Positions 1 to 7,475 of a stretch of 38,915 nt of DNA are shown here, in pieces; the stretch's first letter is position 1, and every line of letters starts with the position of its first letter. The notes below the pieces were generated by a model. The model was not told the DNA's origin. It worked only from the letters and a program-made list of their open reading frames with translations, and searched no databases. The stretch lies in assembly GCA_016202645.1 (NCBI GenBank), contig JACQOF010000009.1:1-38915 (forward strand), written 5' to 3'. The position numbers and the translations under genes were made by a program. The DNA comes from a bacterium (GTDB lineage Bacteria; Lindowbacteria; 2-12-FULL-62-27).

Positions 1-1
1 G

Positions 2-664
2 GAACTCACGCGGCTCATGCGTCTCTATATGTCGCTCCACTGCGACCTCGAGGGCGGCAACGCCAGCGCGTTTACAAGCCATGTCGTTTCCTCAACCCTG
101 TCCGACCCCTACTACTCCATCAGCGCCGGATTCAACGCCCTGGCGGGGCCGCTCCACGGACTCGCCAACCAGGAGTGCCTGCAGTTTGTGCTGGACGTCC
201 GAAAAAAATTCAAAGGCGTTCCGACGAAGGACCAGTTCCGGGAGTACTGCTGGAGCGTTTTGAATTCCGGCCGGGTCATCCCCGGCTATGGCCACGCGGT
301 CCTGCGGGTGACCGACCCGCGCTTTACGGCGTTCCACCAATTCGGCAAACTCGTCTGCCCGAACGATGAGGTGTTCCGGATCGTCGACATGGGCTTCGAG
401 GTGATTCCGCAGGTGCTCAAGGAGCAGGGCAAGGCCAAGAACGTCTGGCCGAACGTCGACGCCGGGTCCGGAGCTCTCCTCTACCATTTTGGGATTACTC
501 AGGACATCTACTACACGGTCTTCTTCGCCGTGTCCCGCGCCCTGGGACTCGTCGCTCAACTGGTTCTGGACCGGGCCATGCTCATTCCCCTCACCCGCCC
601 GAAATCCTTTACGGTCGCCTGGCTGAAAAATTACATCAAGAAAACGGAGCCAGGCTCAGGATAA
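2..664 (+). CDS. gltA: Citrate synthase, C-terminal part (gene runs off the left edge)
   Basis: This is the C-terminal half of a citrate synthase, which condenses acetyl-CoA with oxaloacetate at the entry of the TCA cycle. The frame is open from base 2, so the true start lies outside the window. Three hallmark segments of the mitochondrial-type Si-citrate synthase are visible: GPLHGLANQE (first catalytic His), PGYGHAVLRVTDPRF (second His) and WPNVDAGSG (catalytic Asp). This subtype is typical of eukaryotes but is also known in some bacteria such as Geobacter. It lies 35 bases before icd and two genes before mdh, so three oxidative TCA enzymes are co-directional and probably co-transcribed. 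The gene symbol is by function; the bacterial hexameric type is a different branch. Confidence 0.95.
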   Translation, partial: ELTRLMRLYMSLHCDLEGGNASAFTSHVVSSTLSDPYYSISAGFNALAGPLHGLANQECLQFVLDVRKKFKGVPTKDQFREYCWSVLNSGRVIPGYGHAVLRVTDPRFTAFHQFGKLVCPNDEVFRIVDMGFEVIPQVLKEQGKAKNVWPNVDAGSGALLYHFGITQDIYYTVFFAVSRALGLVAQLVLDRAMLIPLTRPKSFTVAWLKNYIKKTEPGSG

Positions 665-699
665 GACTCCTCATTTCAGAATGAAAGGTGAACCGCATC

Positions 700-1953
700 A
701 TGCCGTATGAAAAAATCACCCCGCCCTCCGGCGGGGAGGCCATCACTGTCGGGCGGAACGGGAAACTCAAGGTCCCTGACCGGCCGATCATTCCGATGAT
801 CGACGGGGACGGCATCGGCCCCGACATTTCCCGCGCCACGCGGCGGGTGCTGGACGCGGCCGTCGAGAAATATTCCGCCGGGCAGAAGAAAATCGTGTGG
901 TTTCCGGTCTACGCGGGCGAAGCTGCGGTCGCCAAGTACAACGACACGCTCCCACAGGACACCCTGACCGCCGTCAGGGAATACATCGTCGCCCTCAAGG
1001 GGCCCCTGACGACGCCGGTCGGCCGCGGCTTCCGGAGTTTGAACGTGGCTCTCCGGCAGGAGCTGGACTTGTACGCCTGTGTCCGGCCCGTCCGGTATTT
1101 CCGGGGCGTGGGGTCTCCCGTGAAAAAACCCCAGCTCATGGACATCGTCATTTACCGGGAAAACACCGAGGACGTCTACGCCGGCATCGAGTGGGAAAAG
1201 GGAACCCCGGAGGCCCAGAAGGTGATTCGGTTTCTCAAGTCTGAAATGGGCGTCGGCAAGAAACTCCGGGAAGATGCCGGGATCGGGATCAAGCCGATCA
1301 GCGAGACCGGGACGAAACGGCTTGTTCGGCACGCCATCCGGTATGCGATCGCCCGCAAAAGAAAAAGCGTCACGATCGTCCACAAGGGCAACATCATGAA
1401 ATACACCGAAGGCGCTTTCCGGCAGTGGGGCTACGAGCTGGCCCGGGAGGAATTCGGAGACGAGACGGTGACGGAGGAGGAGGTCCAGAAATCCCACGGA
1501 GGGACGCCGCCGAATGGGAAGATCGTGATCAAGGACCGGATCGCCGACAGCATGTTCCAGCAGATCCTTCTGCGTCCGGACGAGTACGATATTCTGGCGA
1601 CTCCCAATCTCAACGGGGACTATCTCTCCGACGCCTGCGCCGCCACCGTCGGAGGTCTCGGGATGGCGCCCGGCGCCAACATGGGAGACGCTTTCGCCGT
1701 TTTCGAGGCGACCCACGGCACGGCGCCGAAATACGCCAATCTCGACAAGGTCAATCCCGGATCGCTCCTGCTCTCGGGCGTCATGATGCTCGAATATCTC
1801 GGCTGGACCAAACCCGCGAAGGCGATCCACAAGGCAGTCCAGGGCGCAATCCGCGCCAAGCGGGTGACGTACGACCTCGCGCGCCAGATGAAGGGCGCGA
1901 CGGAAGTCAAAGCCTCGGAGTTCGCCGAGGAGATTGTGAGGCATTTGCCATGA
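700..1953 (+). CDS. icd: Isocitrate dehydrogenase, NADP-dependent
   Basis: Oxidative decarboxylation of isocitrate to 2-oxoglutarate. The 417-residue protein resembles E. coli Icd over its whole length: [12 protein letters not shown] near the N-terminus, [20 protein letters not shown] with the substrate-binding Ser and Arg, [14 protein letters not shown], and [17 protein letters not shown]. The Lys-Tyr pair in APKY and the later Tyr and Arg in VTYDLARQM match the NADP-selecting residues of E. coli Icd, so NADP is the likely cofactor. The RSLN serine that AceK phosphorylates in enterics is present, but no aceK is seen here. A GTG at 688 is a possible start. I prefer ATG 700, because AAAGGTG at 684-690 then sits at normal spacing as ribosome-binding site. 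The stop overlaps the mdh start as ATGA. Confidence 0.95.
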   Translation: MPYEKITPPSGGEAITVGRNGKLKVPDRPIIPMIDGDGIGPDISRATRRVLDAAVEKYSAGQKKIVWFPVYAGEAAVAKYNDTLPQDTLTAVREYIVALKGPLTTPVGRGFRSLNVALRQELDLYACVRPVRYFRGVGSPVKKPQLMDIVIYRENTEDVYAGIEWEKGTPEAQKVIRFLKSEMGVGKKLREDAGIGIKPISETGTKRLVRHAIRYAIARKRKSVTIVHKGNIMKYTEGAFRQWGYELAREEFGDETVTEEEVQKSHGGTPPNGKIVIKDRIADSMFQQILLRPDEYDILATPNLNGDYLSDACAATVGGLGMAPGANMGDAFAVFEATHGTAPKYANLDKVNPGSLLLSGVMMLEYLGWTKPAKAIHKAVQGAIRAKRVTYDLARQMKGATEVKASEFAEEIVRHLP

Positions 1954-2897
1954 TCCGCAGAAAGAAAATCACGGTGGTCGGCGCTGGGAATGTCGGCGCG
2001 TCCGCCGCTCTCTATCTGGCCGAGCGGGAGCTGGGGGACGTGGTCCTGCTCGACGTCGTCGAGGGCATTCCCCAAGGCAAGGGACTCGACATGCTGCAGT
2101 ACGGGCCGGTCAGCCGGTTCGACAGCCGGATCGCCGGCACGGAAGATCCAGCGGCGATGAAAGATTCCGACGTCGTCATCGTAACGGCCGGCGTGGCGCG
2201 CAAGCCGGGCATGTCGCGTCTCGATTTGCTCGCGATCAACGCCAAGATCATCCGGGCGGTCGCCCAGAACATCCGGGCGCACGCGCCCGGCGCGATCGTC
2301 GTCGTCATCACCAATCCGCTCGACGTCATGACGTATCTTTTATGGAAGGAAACCGGGTTCCCGCCGGAACGCGTGGTCGGCCAGGCCGGTATTCTCGACG
2401 GGGCGCGCTTCGCGGCCTTCATCGGCCAGGACCTGGGCGTATCGGTCGAGGACATATCGACCCTGGTGCTCGGCGGACACGGCGACGACATGGTGCCCCT
2501 CGTCCGGTACACCACGGTATCCGGCATTCCGCTGGCGGAACTCATGCCTCAGGACAAAATCGCCGCGCTGGTCGACCGCACGAGAAACGGCGGCGCCGAA
2601 ATCGTCAAACTCCTCAAAACCGGCAGCGCCTACTACGCGCCGGCCGCGTCGGGGGTCCAGATGGCGGAGGCGATTTTGAAAGACAAGAAAAGAATTCTGG
2701 CGTGCTCGGCCTATCTCACGGGCCAGTACGGCCTAAGCGACGTCTACATCGGCGTGCCGGTTGTCCTGGGAGGCGGAGGCGTGGAGCGGATCATTGAATT
2801 GAAGCTGGCCCAAGAAGAGAAAACGGCACTGCAGAATTCGGCAAAGATATACAAAGAGGCGATTGCCGACGCAATCAAGGTCCTGGAGGGCAAATGA
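1950..2897 (+). CDS. mdh: Malate dehydrogenase, LDH-like type
   Basis: NAD-dependent malate/oxaloacetate interconversion, 315 residues. The Rossmann motif GAGNVG starts at residue 11, and Asp35 at the end of the second strand indicates NAD rather than NADP. Substrate residues can be placed: Arg84 and Arg90 in RKPGMSR, Asn122 in TNPLD, Arg153 in DGARF and catalytic His177 in GGHGDD. The arginine-rich mobile loop (RKPGMSR) separates malate from lactate dehydrogenases. The reading frame stays open far upstream inside icd. The real start is ATG 1950, where homology begins and which overlaps the icd stop by four bases, implying translational coupling. Confidence 0.95.
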   Translation: MIRRKKITVVGAGNVGASAALYLAERELGDVVLLDVVEGIPQGKGLDMLQYGPVSRFDSRIAGTEDPAAMKDSDVVIVTAGVARKPGMSRLDLLAINAKIIRAVAQNIRAHAPGAIVVVITNPLDVMTYLLWKETGFPPERVVGQAGILDGARFAAFIGQDLGVSVEDISTLVLGGHGDDMVPLVRYTTVSGIPLAELMPQDKIAALVDRTRNGGAEIVKLLKTGSAYYAPAASGVQMAEAILKDKKRILACSAYLTGQYGLSDVYIGVPVVLGGGGVERIIELKLAQEEKTALQNSAKIYKEAIADAIKVLEGK

Positions 2898-2918
2898 ATT
2901 CACGGCACGTGACTTGGG

Positions 2919-2955
2919 TCCCCCCTCCCAGCCTCCCCCTCAAGGGGGGAGGAGT
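2919..2955 (+). repeat. C/G-rich palindromic intergenic repeat, copy 1
   Basis: This stretch is almost all C then G. Its core is CCTCCCCC-TCAAG-GGGGGAGG-type, able to form an 8 bp stem, and there is a further C-run upstream. The same sequence recurs twice at 11921-12007, once in each orientation, with few changes. I recognise this kind of C-run/CTCAAG/G-run unit as a common dispersed repeat in environmental bacterial genomes, but I cannot name a family. The right arm supplies the GGGAGGAG that precedes the next gene. Confidence 0.75.
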
Positions 2956-2959
2956 TTAG

Positions 2960-3961
2960 ATGAGACTCGGGCGGGATTTCACCAATTTGCTCGAATACGA
3001 GTATCTGTCCAGGGAAGACCGGGAGGCGTTTCTCGCCGGGAAACTCACGGTGTCGGACATGGACGCGACGGTCCAGATCAAGGTCAAGGCCGACGTCACG
3101 CGGCAGTGCCAGGTCGCCGCGGAAACGGGACTTCAACATGTCGAACTCGACGGCGGCATTCCCAATCCCTATTTGTCTTTTTCGAAAGACGACATCCGGA
3201 AGGCCCGCGCGGCCGCGGAGAAATATGACATCACGCTCTCGATGCATCTGCCCTACACGTTTGTTTCCGCGGCCACCTGCGGGTTTCAGGAGGAGGACCG
3301 GCAGGCCGCGGTCGCGTACCTGAAACGCTACCTCGACGTCGCGGCCGACCTCGGCTGTAAATTCACCGTCATGCATCCCGGCCAGATCCCCTTTTACCAG
3401 GCGGTGGGCCGCTACCTCGAAATATCCAACCAGGCTCTCCTGGCAACCCTCACGGAACTCGGCGGTCATTCCGACAAAAGAAACATGCCGCTCCACATGG
3501 AGAACAACACGTTCTGGGACGGCCGGCTCTACACCGCCGCTGAATGCCTTCCGATTTTTGAGGCCATCCGCAAACGCGGGGTGAACATTAAGTTTTGTTT
3601 CGATCTCGCGCACGAATTCACCGGATACAAAACCCTGGATGAAATCCCGGAACACCCGGAAGAGCTCTATCACAGCGTTCCGGACGAACTCTACATGGGC
3701 ATTCAAATCGGCGATTTCATTCCGGAAGGCAGGCTCTTTCACCCGCCGATGCACAAGCTTCTCGGGCGGCTCAAGCGCGGGCACCTCGTCGAGATGTTCC
3801 GGATCTTTCAGAAAAAAGGCGTGGAATACGTGGTGATCGAAAGCGCCGTCCGCGAGCGCGACGATCTGATCCAGGCGTTCGAGCTTCAGGCGGAGGAAGC
3901 CCGCTTCATGCGCGGCGTGTTTGACGAAGCACTGTCGAAGGGAACGGCGTCTCCCCAATAG
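2960..3961 (+). CDS. Xylose-isomerase-like TIM-barrel protein (sugar phosphate isomerase/epimerase family)
   Basis: A 333-residue protein of the AP endonuclease 2 / xylose isomerase-like TIM-barrel superfamily. Likely metal ligands occur in the expected order: Glu in VELDGG, His in MHLPY, His in MHPGQ, Glu in HMENNTFW, Asp and His in FDLAHE, and Glu in VVIESAVRE. The family covers sugar isomerases, epimerases and endonuclease IV. Which reaction this member performs cannot be read from sequence, although a sugar role fits the downstream glycogen genes. The start is ATG 2960, preceded by GGGAGGAG at normal spacing. That site lies in the right arm of the C/G-rich hairpin, so translation might be modulated by it (inference). 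It ends three bases before the next gene. Confidence 0.8.
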   Translation: MRLGRDFTNLLEYEYLSREDREAFLAGKLTVSDMDATVQIKVKADVTRQCQVAAETGLQHVELDGGIPNPYLSFSKDDIRKARAAAEKYDITLSMHLPYTFVSAATCGFQEEDRQAAVAYLKRYLDVAADLGCKFTVMHPGQIPFYQAVGRYLEISNQALLATLTELGGHSDKRNMPLHMENNTFWDGRLYTAAECLPIFEAIRKRGVNIKFCFDLAHEFTGYKTLDEIPEHPEELYHSVPDELYMGIQIGDFIPEGRLFHPPMHKLLGRLKRGHLVEMFRIFQKKGVEYVVIESAVRERDDLIQAFELQAEEARFMRGVFDEALSKGTASPQ

Positions 3962-3963
3962 CC

Positions 3964-4332
3964 GTGGCCAGGCGACATTCCATCTGGAAATGGATCATCG
4001 CCGGCTTGATCGTGGCCCTCGTTCTGGGGCTGGCTTATCTCTCGATGACTCCCGATCCCGGCCCCTATCTCGTCGCGCTCCGGTCGGACCACCCGGACCA
4101 GGTGTCCGAGGCGCTGGACGCGCTGGAGGGAGACACCCGGGTTTACAACGGCGTCTATCCCGCCGTCGAAATGGAGGACCTGCAGGACCTGGGCCGGCGG
4201 TATTACCGGAAATACACGGGACAAAGCCAGGAACCGCTCATCGGAGACACCGCCGCATGGATCGGGTTTGCCCACCGCATCACCCGAATGATTTACGAGA
4301 GACAAGTCCCCCCGCGCAAACCCGGGCAGTGA
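3964..4332 (+). CDS. Small membrane-anchored protein of unknown function
   Basis: A 122-residue protein that I do not recognise. A basic N-terminus (ARRH..K) is followed by one hydrophobic helix at about residues 9-28 (IIAGLIVALVLGLAYLSM). That reads as a signal anchor, with about 90 soluble residues probably outside the cytoplasm. The soluble part is rich in Tyr, Asp and Arg and has no cysteines or known motif. It starts with GTG at 3964, three bases after the preceding stop, and ends a few bases before the GH57 gene. It is therefore very likely translated as part of that operon. The tight packing supports it as a real gene. Confidence 0.65.
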   Translation: MARRHSIWKWIIAGLIVALVLGLAYLSMTPDPGPYLVALRSDHPDQVSEALDALEGDTRVYNGVYPAVEMEDLQDLGRRYYRKYTGQSQEPLIGDTAAWIGFAHRITRMIYERQVPPRKPGQ

Positions 4333-4343
4333 ACCAGGGGTTG

Positions 4344-6386
4344 ATGTCGTCGGGCACGTCGCTCGCCTTCGGGGTCCACTGCCACCAGCCGATCGGTAAT
4401 TTTCCGGAAGTCATTCACCGGGCGGTGGACGAATGTTATCTGCCGTTTCTGAAGGCGGTCCTGGCCCGTCCGAAATTTAAATGCTTCGCGCATTTTTCCG
4501 GCGCTCTGCTCCTTCAGGTCGAATCCGACCGCCCGGAATTGATCGACATCCTCTCGACTCTCTCCAAACGGGGCCAGATGGAACTTCTCGGCGGCGGTCT
4601 CTTCGAACCCATCCTTTCGGTTCTTCCGGAACCGGAACGAACCGGTCAGATCCGCCGGATGAGCGATCTCATTGAGCGCCTCTTCGGATGCCGCCCCAGG
4701 GGTCTGTGGCTCGCCGAGCGCGTCTGGGAACCTCAGCTCTGCCGACCGCTCGCCGAGGCGCGGATCTCGTATGTACTTCTGGATGATTCGCACATCCAGG
4801 CCGGACGGTCCGAAGAGACAAGCCCGCACGGATATTATGTGACGGAAGACGCCGGGTGCCGGGTAGCGGTCTTCCCGATCAACGAGGATCTCCGGTACAT
4901 GATTCCGTACAAGCCGGTCGAGGATGTTCTCGACCGCGTTCGAAAGGACACCTCGTTTCCGGGAAGCCTTCTGACGTACGCCGACGACGGCGAAAAATTC
5001 GGGCTATGGCCGGGCACCCGGAAATGGATCGAGAACCCCGGCCTGATGGAGGCGTTTCTCGAGGCCCTGGAAACGGCGCCGGATGTGGACCTCGTTACGC
5101 CTTCCGAATGGATGGCCGCGCATTCTCCCATCGGCCTCGCCTATCCTCCGACCGCCTCCTACAGGGAGATGTCCGAGTGGGCCTTGTCGGGCAATCTGCA
5201 GGAGGAACATGTGAAACTAAAAGCCGAGATCGAGCGTCACCCGCGCGGGGGGACCCGGCGGCGTCTGCTCCGGGAGGGCCATTGGCGGAATTTCCTGACC
5301 AAGTATCCCGAGGCGAATTGGATGCAGAAACGCGTCTTCACCGCGATCGAGAAAATCGGGCCCCTCCTGGACAAACTTGGAGCGGACCGCGAAGCCCGCG
5401 CGATGCGCGAGCATCTGGACCGGGCGACCTGCAATGACGCCTACTGGCACGGCCTCTTCGGCGGACTCTACCTCCCGCATCTGCGTCAATCCGTTTTCGC
5501 GAATCTTCTGGAGGCCGAAAACCGGTTTTCCCGGAAGATGGGGCTGTTTCCGTCGGTCTTCACCACGGACCTCGACGCCGACGGCTGGCCGGAGATTCTG
5601 GTCTACACCAAAAAATGGGTGGCGGCTTTTAAACCCGACCTCGGCGGCGGCATCGTCGAATGGTCATTCCGACCGGCGCTCTACAATTTCCAGAATACCC
5701 TGACCCGACGGCACGAGGCTTATCATGGGCGGATCAGCCGCTCCGCGGCTCCAAGCGCCGGCGTGTACGACCGATACCGGAAAATGAGCGGCCTCCTTCA
5801 CGCCTTGGAGGCCGGCACGACCTTCGACCGCTTCAAAACCCGGACCCTCCCGGAACTCGTCCCGGCCGACGGGCCTTATGAATGGACGATCAAGGAAACC
5901 GAGGCGGCGTTCGGCATCCGGTTCAAGCGGGACGCCGGACCTGTTTTTTTTGAAAAGGAGGTTGTGATTTTCAAGGACGAAAGTAAACTTTCGATTCAGG
6001 CCGCGATGCAGCCGCGGGACGGGGCGGCGGGGCGCGCCGTCCTCGGCCTGGGATTCGAACTGTTCTACGCCTCGCCCAGAGACTTGACCATCCGAATCGG
6101 ATCGCAGGCGCCGGCGGATCTGCCCGGCCGGTGGGAGGGCGAATGGCGCGGGCGGGAAGTGGAGATCGTCGACCGGTGCGCGGGGACCCGCTGGGTGGGA
6201 ATGACCGACCGGGACGTTCGGATTTTTGTGGAGTCGTCCCTGATGGTCTGCCAGTCCGAAACCGGATTTGAGAAGACGTTTCAAGGCTTGTCGATCCTGT
6301 TGATCGCCGAACCGGGAGAAGCCGGAGACCGGCAGGGCCTGACCGTGATGGTGGAAACGGAAACATTGAACCGAAAGGACGCGTGA
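4344..6386 (+). CDS. GH57 4-alpha-glucanotransferase / alpha-amylase with DUF1925-DUF1926 C-terminal domains
   Basis: A 680-residue cytoplasmic GH57 enzyme expected to transfer or hydrolyse alpha-1,4-glucan segments. The N-terminus has FGVHCHQPIGNF, the usual first GH57 motif. The nucleophile Glu125 lies in LAERVWEP, and the acid/base Asp214 in TYADDGEKFG. Homology continues through a helical region (about 300-400) and a large beta-rich domain to the end, matching the Thermococcus glucanotransferase architecture. ATG 4344 follows AGGGG closely, and GTG 4329 is an alternative; the frame is open further upstream only inside the previous gene. Within it, at 5731-5763, is a segment nearly identical to one in the gene at 12028-14028. 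Together with galT and glgA it suggests glycogen or maltodextrin metabolism. Confidence 0.9.
   Translation: MSSGTSLAFGVHCHQPIGNFPEVIHRAVDECYLPFLKAVLARPKFKCFAHFSGALLLQVESDRPELIDILSTLSKRGQMELLGGGLFEPILSVLPEPERTGQIRRMSDLIERLFGCRPRGLWLAERVWEPQLCRPLAEARISYVLLDDSHIQAGRSEETSPHGYYVTEDAGCRVAVFPINEDLRYMIPYKPVEDVLDRVRKDTSFPGSLLTYADDGEKFGLWPGTRKWIENPGLMEAFLEALETAPDVDLVTPSEWMAAHSPIGLAYPPTASYREMSEWALSGNLQEEHVKLKAEIERHPRGGTRRRLLREGHWRNFLTKYPEANWMQKRVFTAIEKIGPLLDKLGADREARAMREHLDRATCNDAYWHGLFGGLYLPHLRQSVFANLLEAENRFSRKMGLFPSVFTTDLDADGWPEILVYTKKWVAAFKPDLGGGIVEWSFRPALYNFQNTLTRRHEAYHGRISRSAAPSAGVYDRYRKMSGLLHALEAGTTFDRFKTRTLPELVPADGPYEWTIKETEAAFGIRFKRDAGPVFFEKEVVIFKDESKLSIQAAMQPRDGAAGRAVLGLGFELFYASPRDLTIRIGSQAPADLPGRWEGEWRGREVEIVDRCAGTRWVGMTDRDVRIFVESSLMVCQSETGFEKTFQGLSILLIAEPGEAGDRQGLTVMVETETLNRKDA
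5731..5763 (+). repeat. 33 bp dispersed sequence inside a gene, copy 1
   Basis: This stretch, beginning GGATCAGCCGCTCCGCGG and ending CCGGCG, matches 13124-13156 at 31 of 33 bases. It lies within the GH57 gene and encodes RISRSAAPSAG, a hydrophilic and probably variable loop. The two host genes are unrelated, so shared ancestry of the proteins does not explain it. It contains the palindrome GCCGC-TCC-GCGGC-like core. Confidence 0.6.
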
Positions 6387-6389
6387 GAG

Positions 6390-7424
6390 ATGCCGGAACT
6401 GAGACGTGACCCGCTGTCGCACCGCTGGGTGATCATCGCGACGGAACGGGCGATGAGGCCCAGCGATTTCAAAGTTGAAAATCCGAAACCGCACGGAGGC
6501 GTCTGCCCGTTCTGTCCCGGCAACGAGCATCTCACCCCGCCGGAAATCCGGGCCGTCCGGCAGAACGGCGCCGGCCCGAACAAGCCGGGCTGGTCAATCC
6601 GGGTGATCCCGAACAAGTTTCCGGCGCTTCGGATCGAGGGGGAACTGGGCCGGCAGGGATACGGGATGTACGACAAGATGAACGGGATCGGCGCGCATGA
6701 AGTCATCATCGAAACGCCCGACCACTCCCTCGAGATGCCGCACTACCCGCTCGCCGCCATGGAACAGGTGATCCGGTCCTATAAGGACAGGCTCGATGAC
6801 CTCCGGAAGGATTCGCGGTTCAAGTACACCCTGATTTTTAAAAATCATGGCATCAACGCCGGCGCGAGTCTAGAACACCCCCACTCCCAGCTCATCGCCG
6901 TACCCGTCACCCCCAAACGTGTGGCGGAGGAGCTGTTTTATTGCCGGGACTACTACGCGTACAAGGAACGATGCCTCCTGTGCGACATCATCTCCCAGGA
7001 AACGCTCCTCGGCGAACGGGTGGTCCTCCAGGACGAAAACATGATCGCCTTCGTGCCATACGCTTCCCGGTTTCCGTTCGAAGTCCACGTTCTCCCGAAG
7101 CGGCACACGCACGATTTCTGCAAAATCTCTGACCGGGAAATTTCCTCGCTGGCCTACGTGCTCCGGACCGTCCTGAAAAAAATCCGGCAGGCCCTCGGGG
7201 ATCCCGCCTACAACTACATTCTCCAGACGTCCCCGGTGCCGCTCCCGAGACCGGGCCATCCCGAAATGTGGGGAACGATCGAGTTCGACTATCACTGGCA
7301 CATCGAGATCATCCCGCGCCTCACGCGCGTCGCCGGGTTTGAGTGGGGCACAGGCTTCTACATCAACCCGGTCACCCCTGAAAATTCGGCCAAGTACCTT
7401 CGAGACGAATCCGTTGACGACTGA
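6390..7424 (+). CDS. galT: Galactose-1-phosphate uridylyltransferase-like protein
   Basis: A HIT-superfamily nucleotidyltransferase of 344 residues. It is expected to move UMP between UDP-glucose and galactose-1-phosphate or to act on a related sugar phosphate. Visible features are CPFCPGNE and CLLC (zinc-type cysteines), the active-site segment SLEHPHSQLIAVP with the HPH nucleophile triad, and HWHIEIIPR near the C-terminus. Some bacterial relatives next to glycogen genes act as ADP-glucose phosphorylases or general hexose-1-phosphate transferases, so exact specificity is open. Its location between a glucanotransferase and glgA would fit either. ATG 6390 is preceded by AAAGGA, three bases after the upstream stop. 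Confidence 0.88.
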   Translation: MPELRRDPLSHRWVIIATERAMRPSDFKVENPKPHGGVCPFCPGNEHLTPPEIRAVRQNGAGPNKPGWSIRVIPNKFPALRIEGELGRQGYGMYDKMNGIGAHEVIIETPDHSLEMPHYPLAAMEQVIRSYKDRLDDLRKDSRFKYTLIFKNHGINAGASLEHPHSQLIAVPVTPKRVAEELFYCRDYYAYKERCLLCDIISQETLLGERVVLQDENMIAFVPYASRFPFEVHVLPKRHTHDFCKISDREISSLAYVLRTVLKKIRQALGDPAYNYILQTSPVPLPRPGHPEMWGTIEFDYHWHIEIIPRLTRVAGFEWGTGFYINPVTPENSAKYLRDESVDD

Positions 7425-7426
7425 TC

Positions 7427-7475
7427 CATTCTGCGAAGCACTCCGAAGCGCCAGCGTACTCCGCGAAGCAGAATG
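7427..7475 (+). promoter_or_regulatory. Inverted repeat enclosing the glgA start codon
   Basis: CATTCTGC at 7427-7434 is perfectly complementary to GCAGAATG at 7468-7475. The last three bases of the right arm are the glgA ATG. The loop holds repeated GCGAAGC words (7433-7440 and 7463-7470 are the same GCGAAGCA). If it folds in RNA, the start codon would be paired. No strong ribosome-binding site is visible for glgA. Regulatory function is inferred; the complementarity is direct. Confidence 0.45.

Noticed and set aside
676-1944. A 422-codon open frame on the minus strand
   Set aside because: It mirrors icd codon for codon, which is certain from its motifs. Other long antisense frames at 2900-3958 and 29050-30294 are rejected for the same reason.
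1425-1949. N-terminal extension of malate dehydrogenase
   Set aside because: The frame is open inside icd, but the translated extension is Arg/Gly-rich nonsense and the family N-terminus begins at ATG 1950.
3921-4343. N-terminal extension of the GH57 enzyme
   Set aside because: It overlaps two genes in another frame, and homology starts at LAFGVHCHQP right after ATG 4344.
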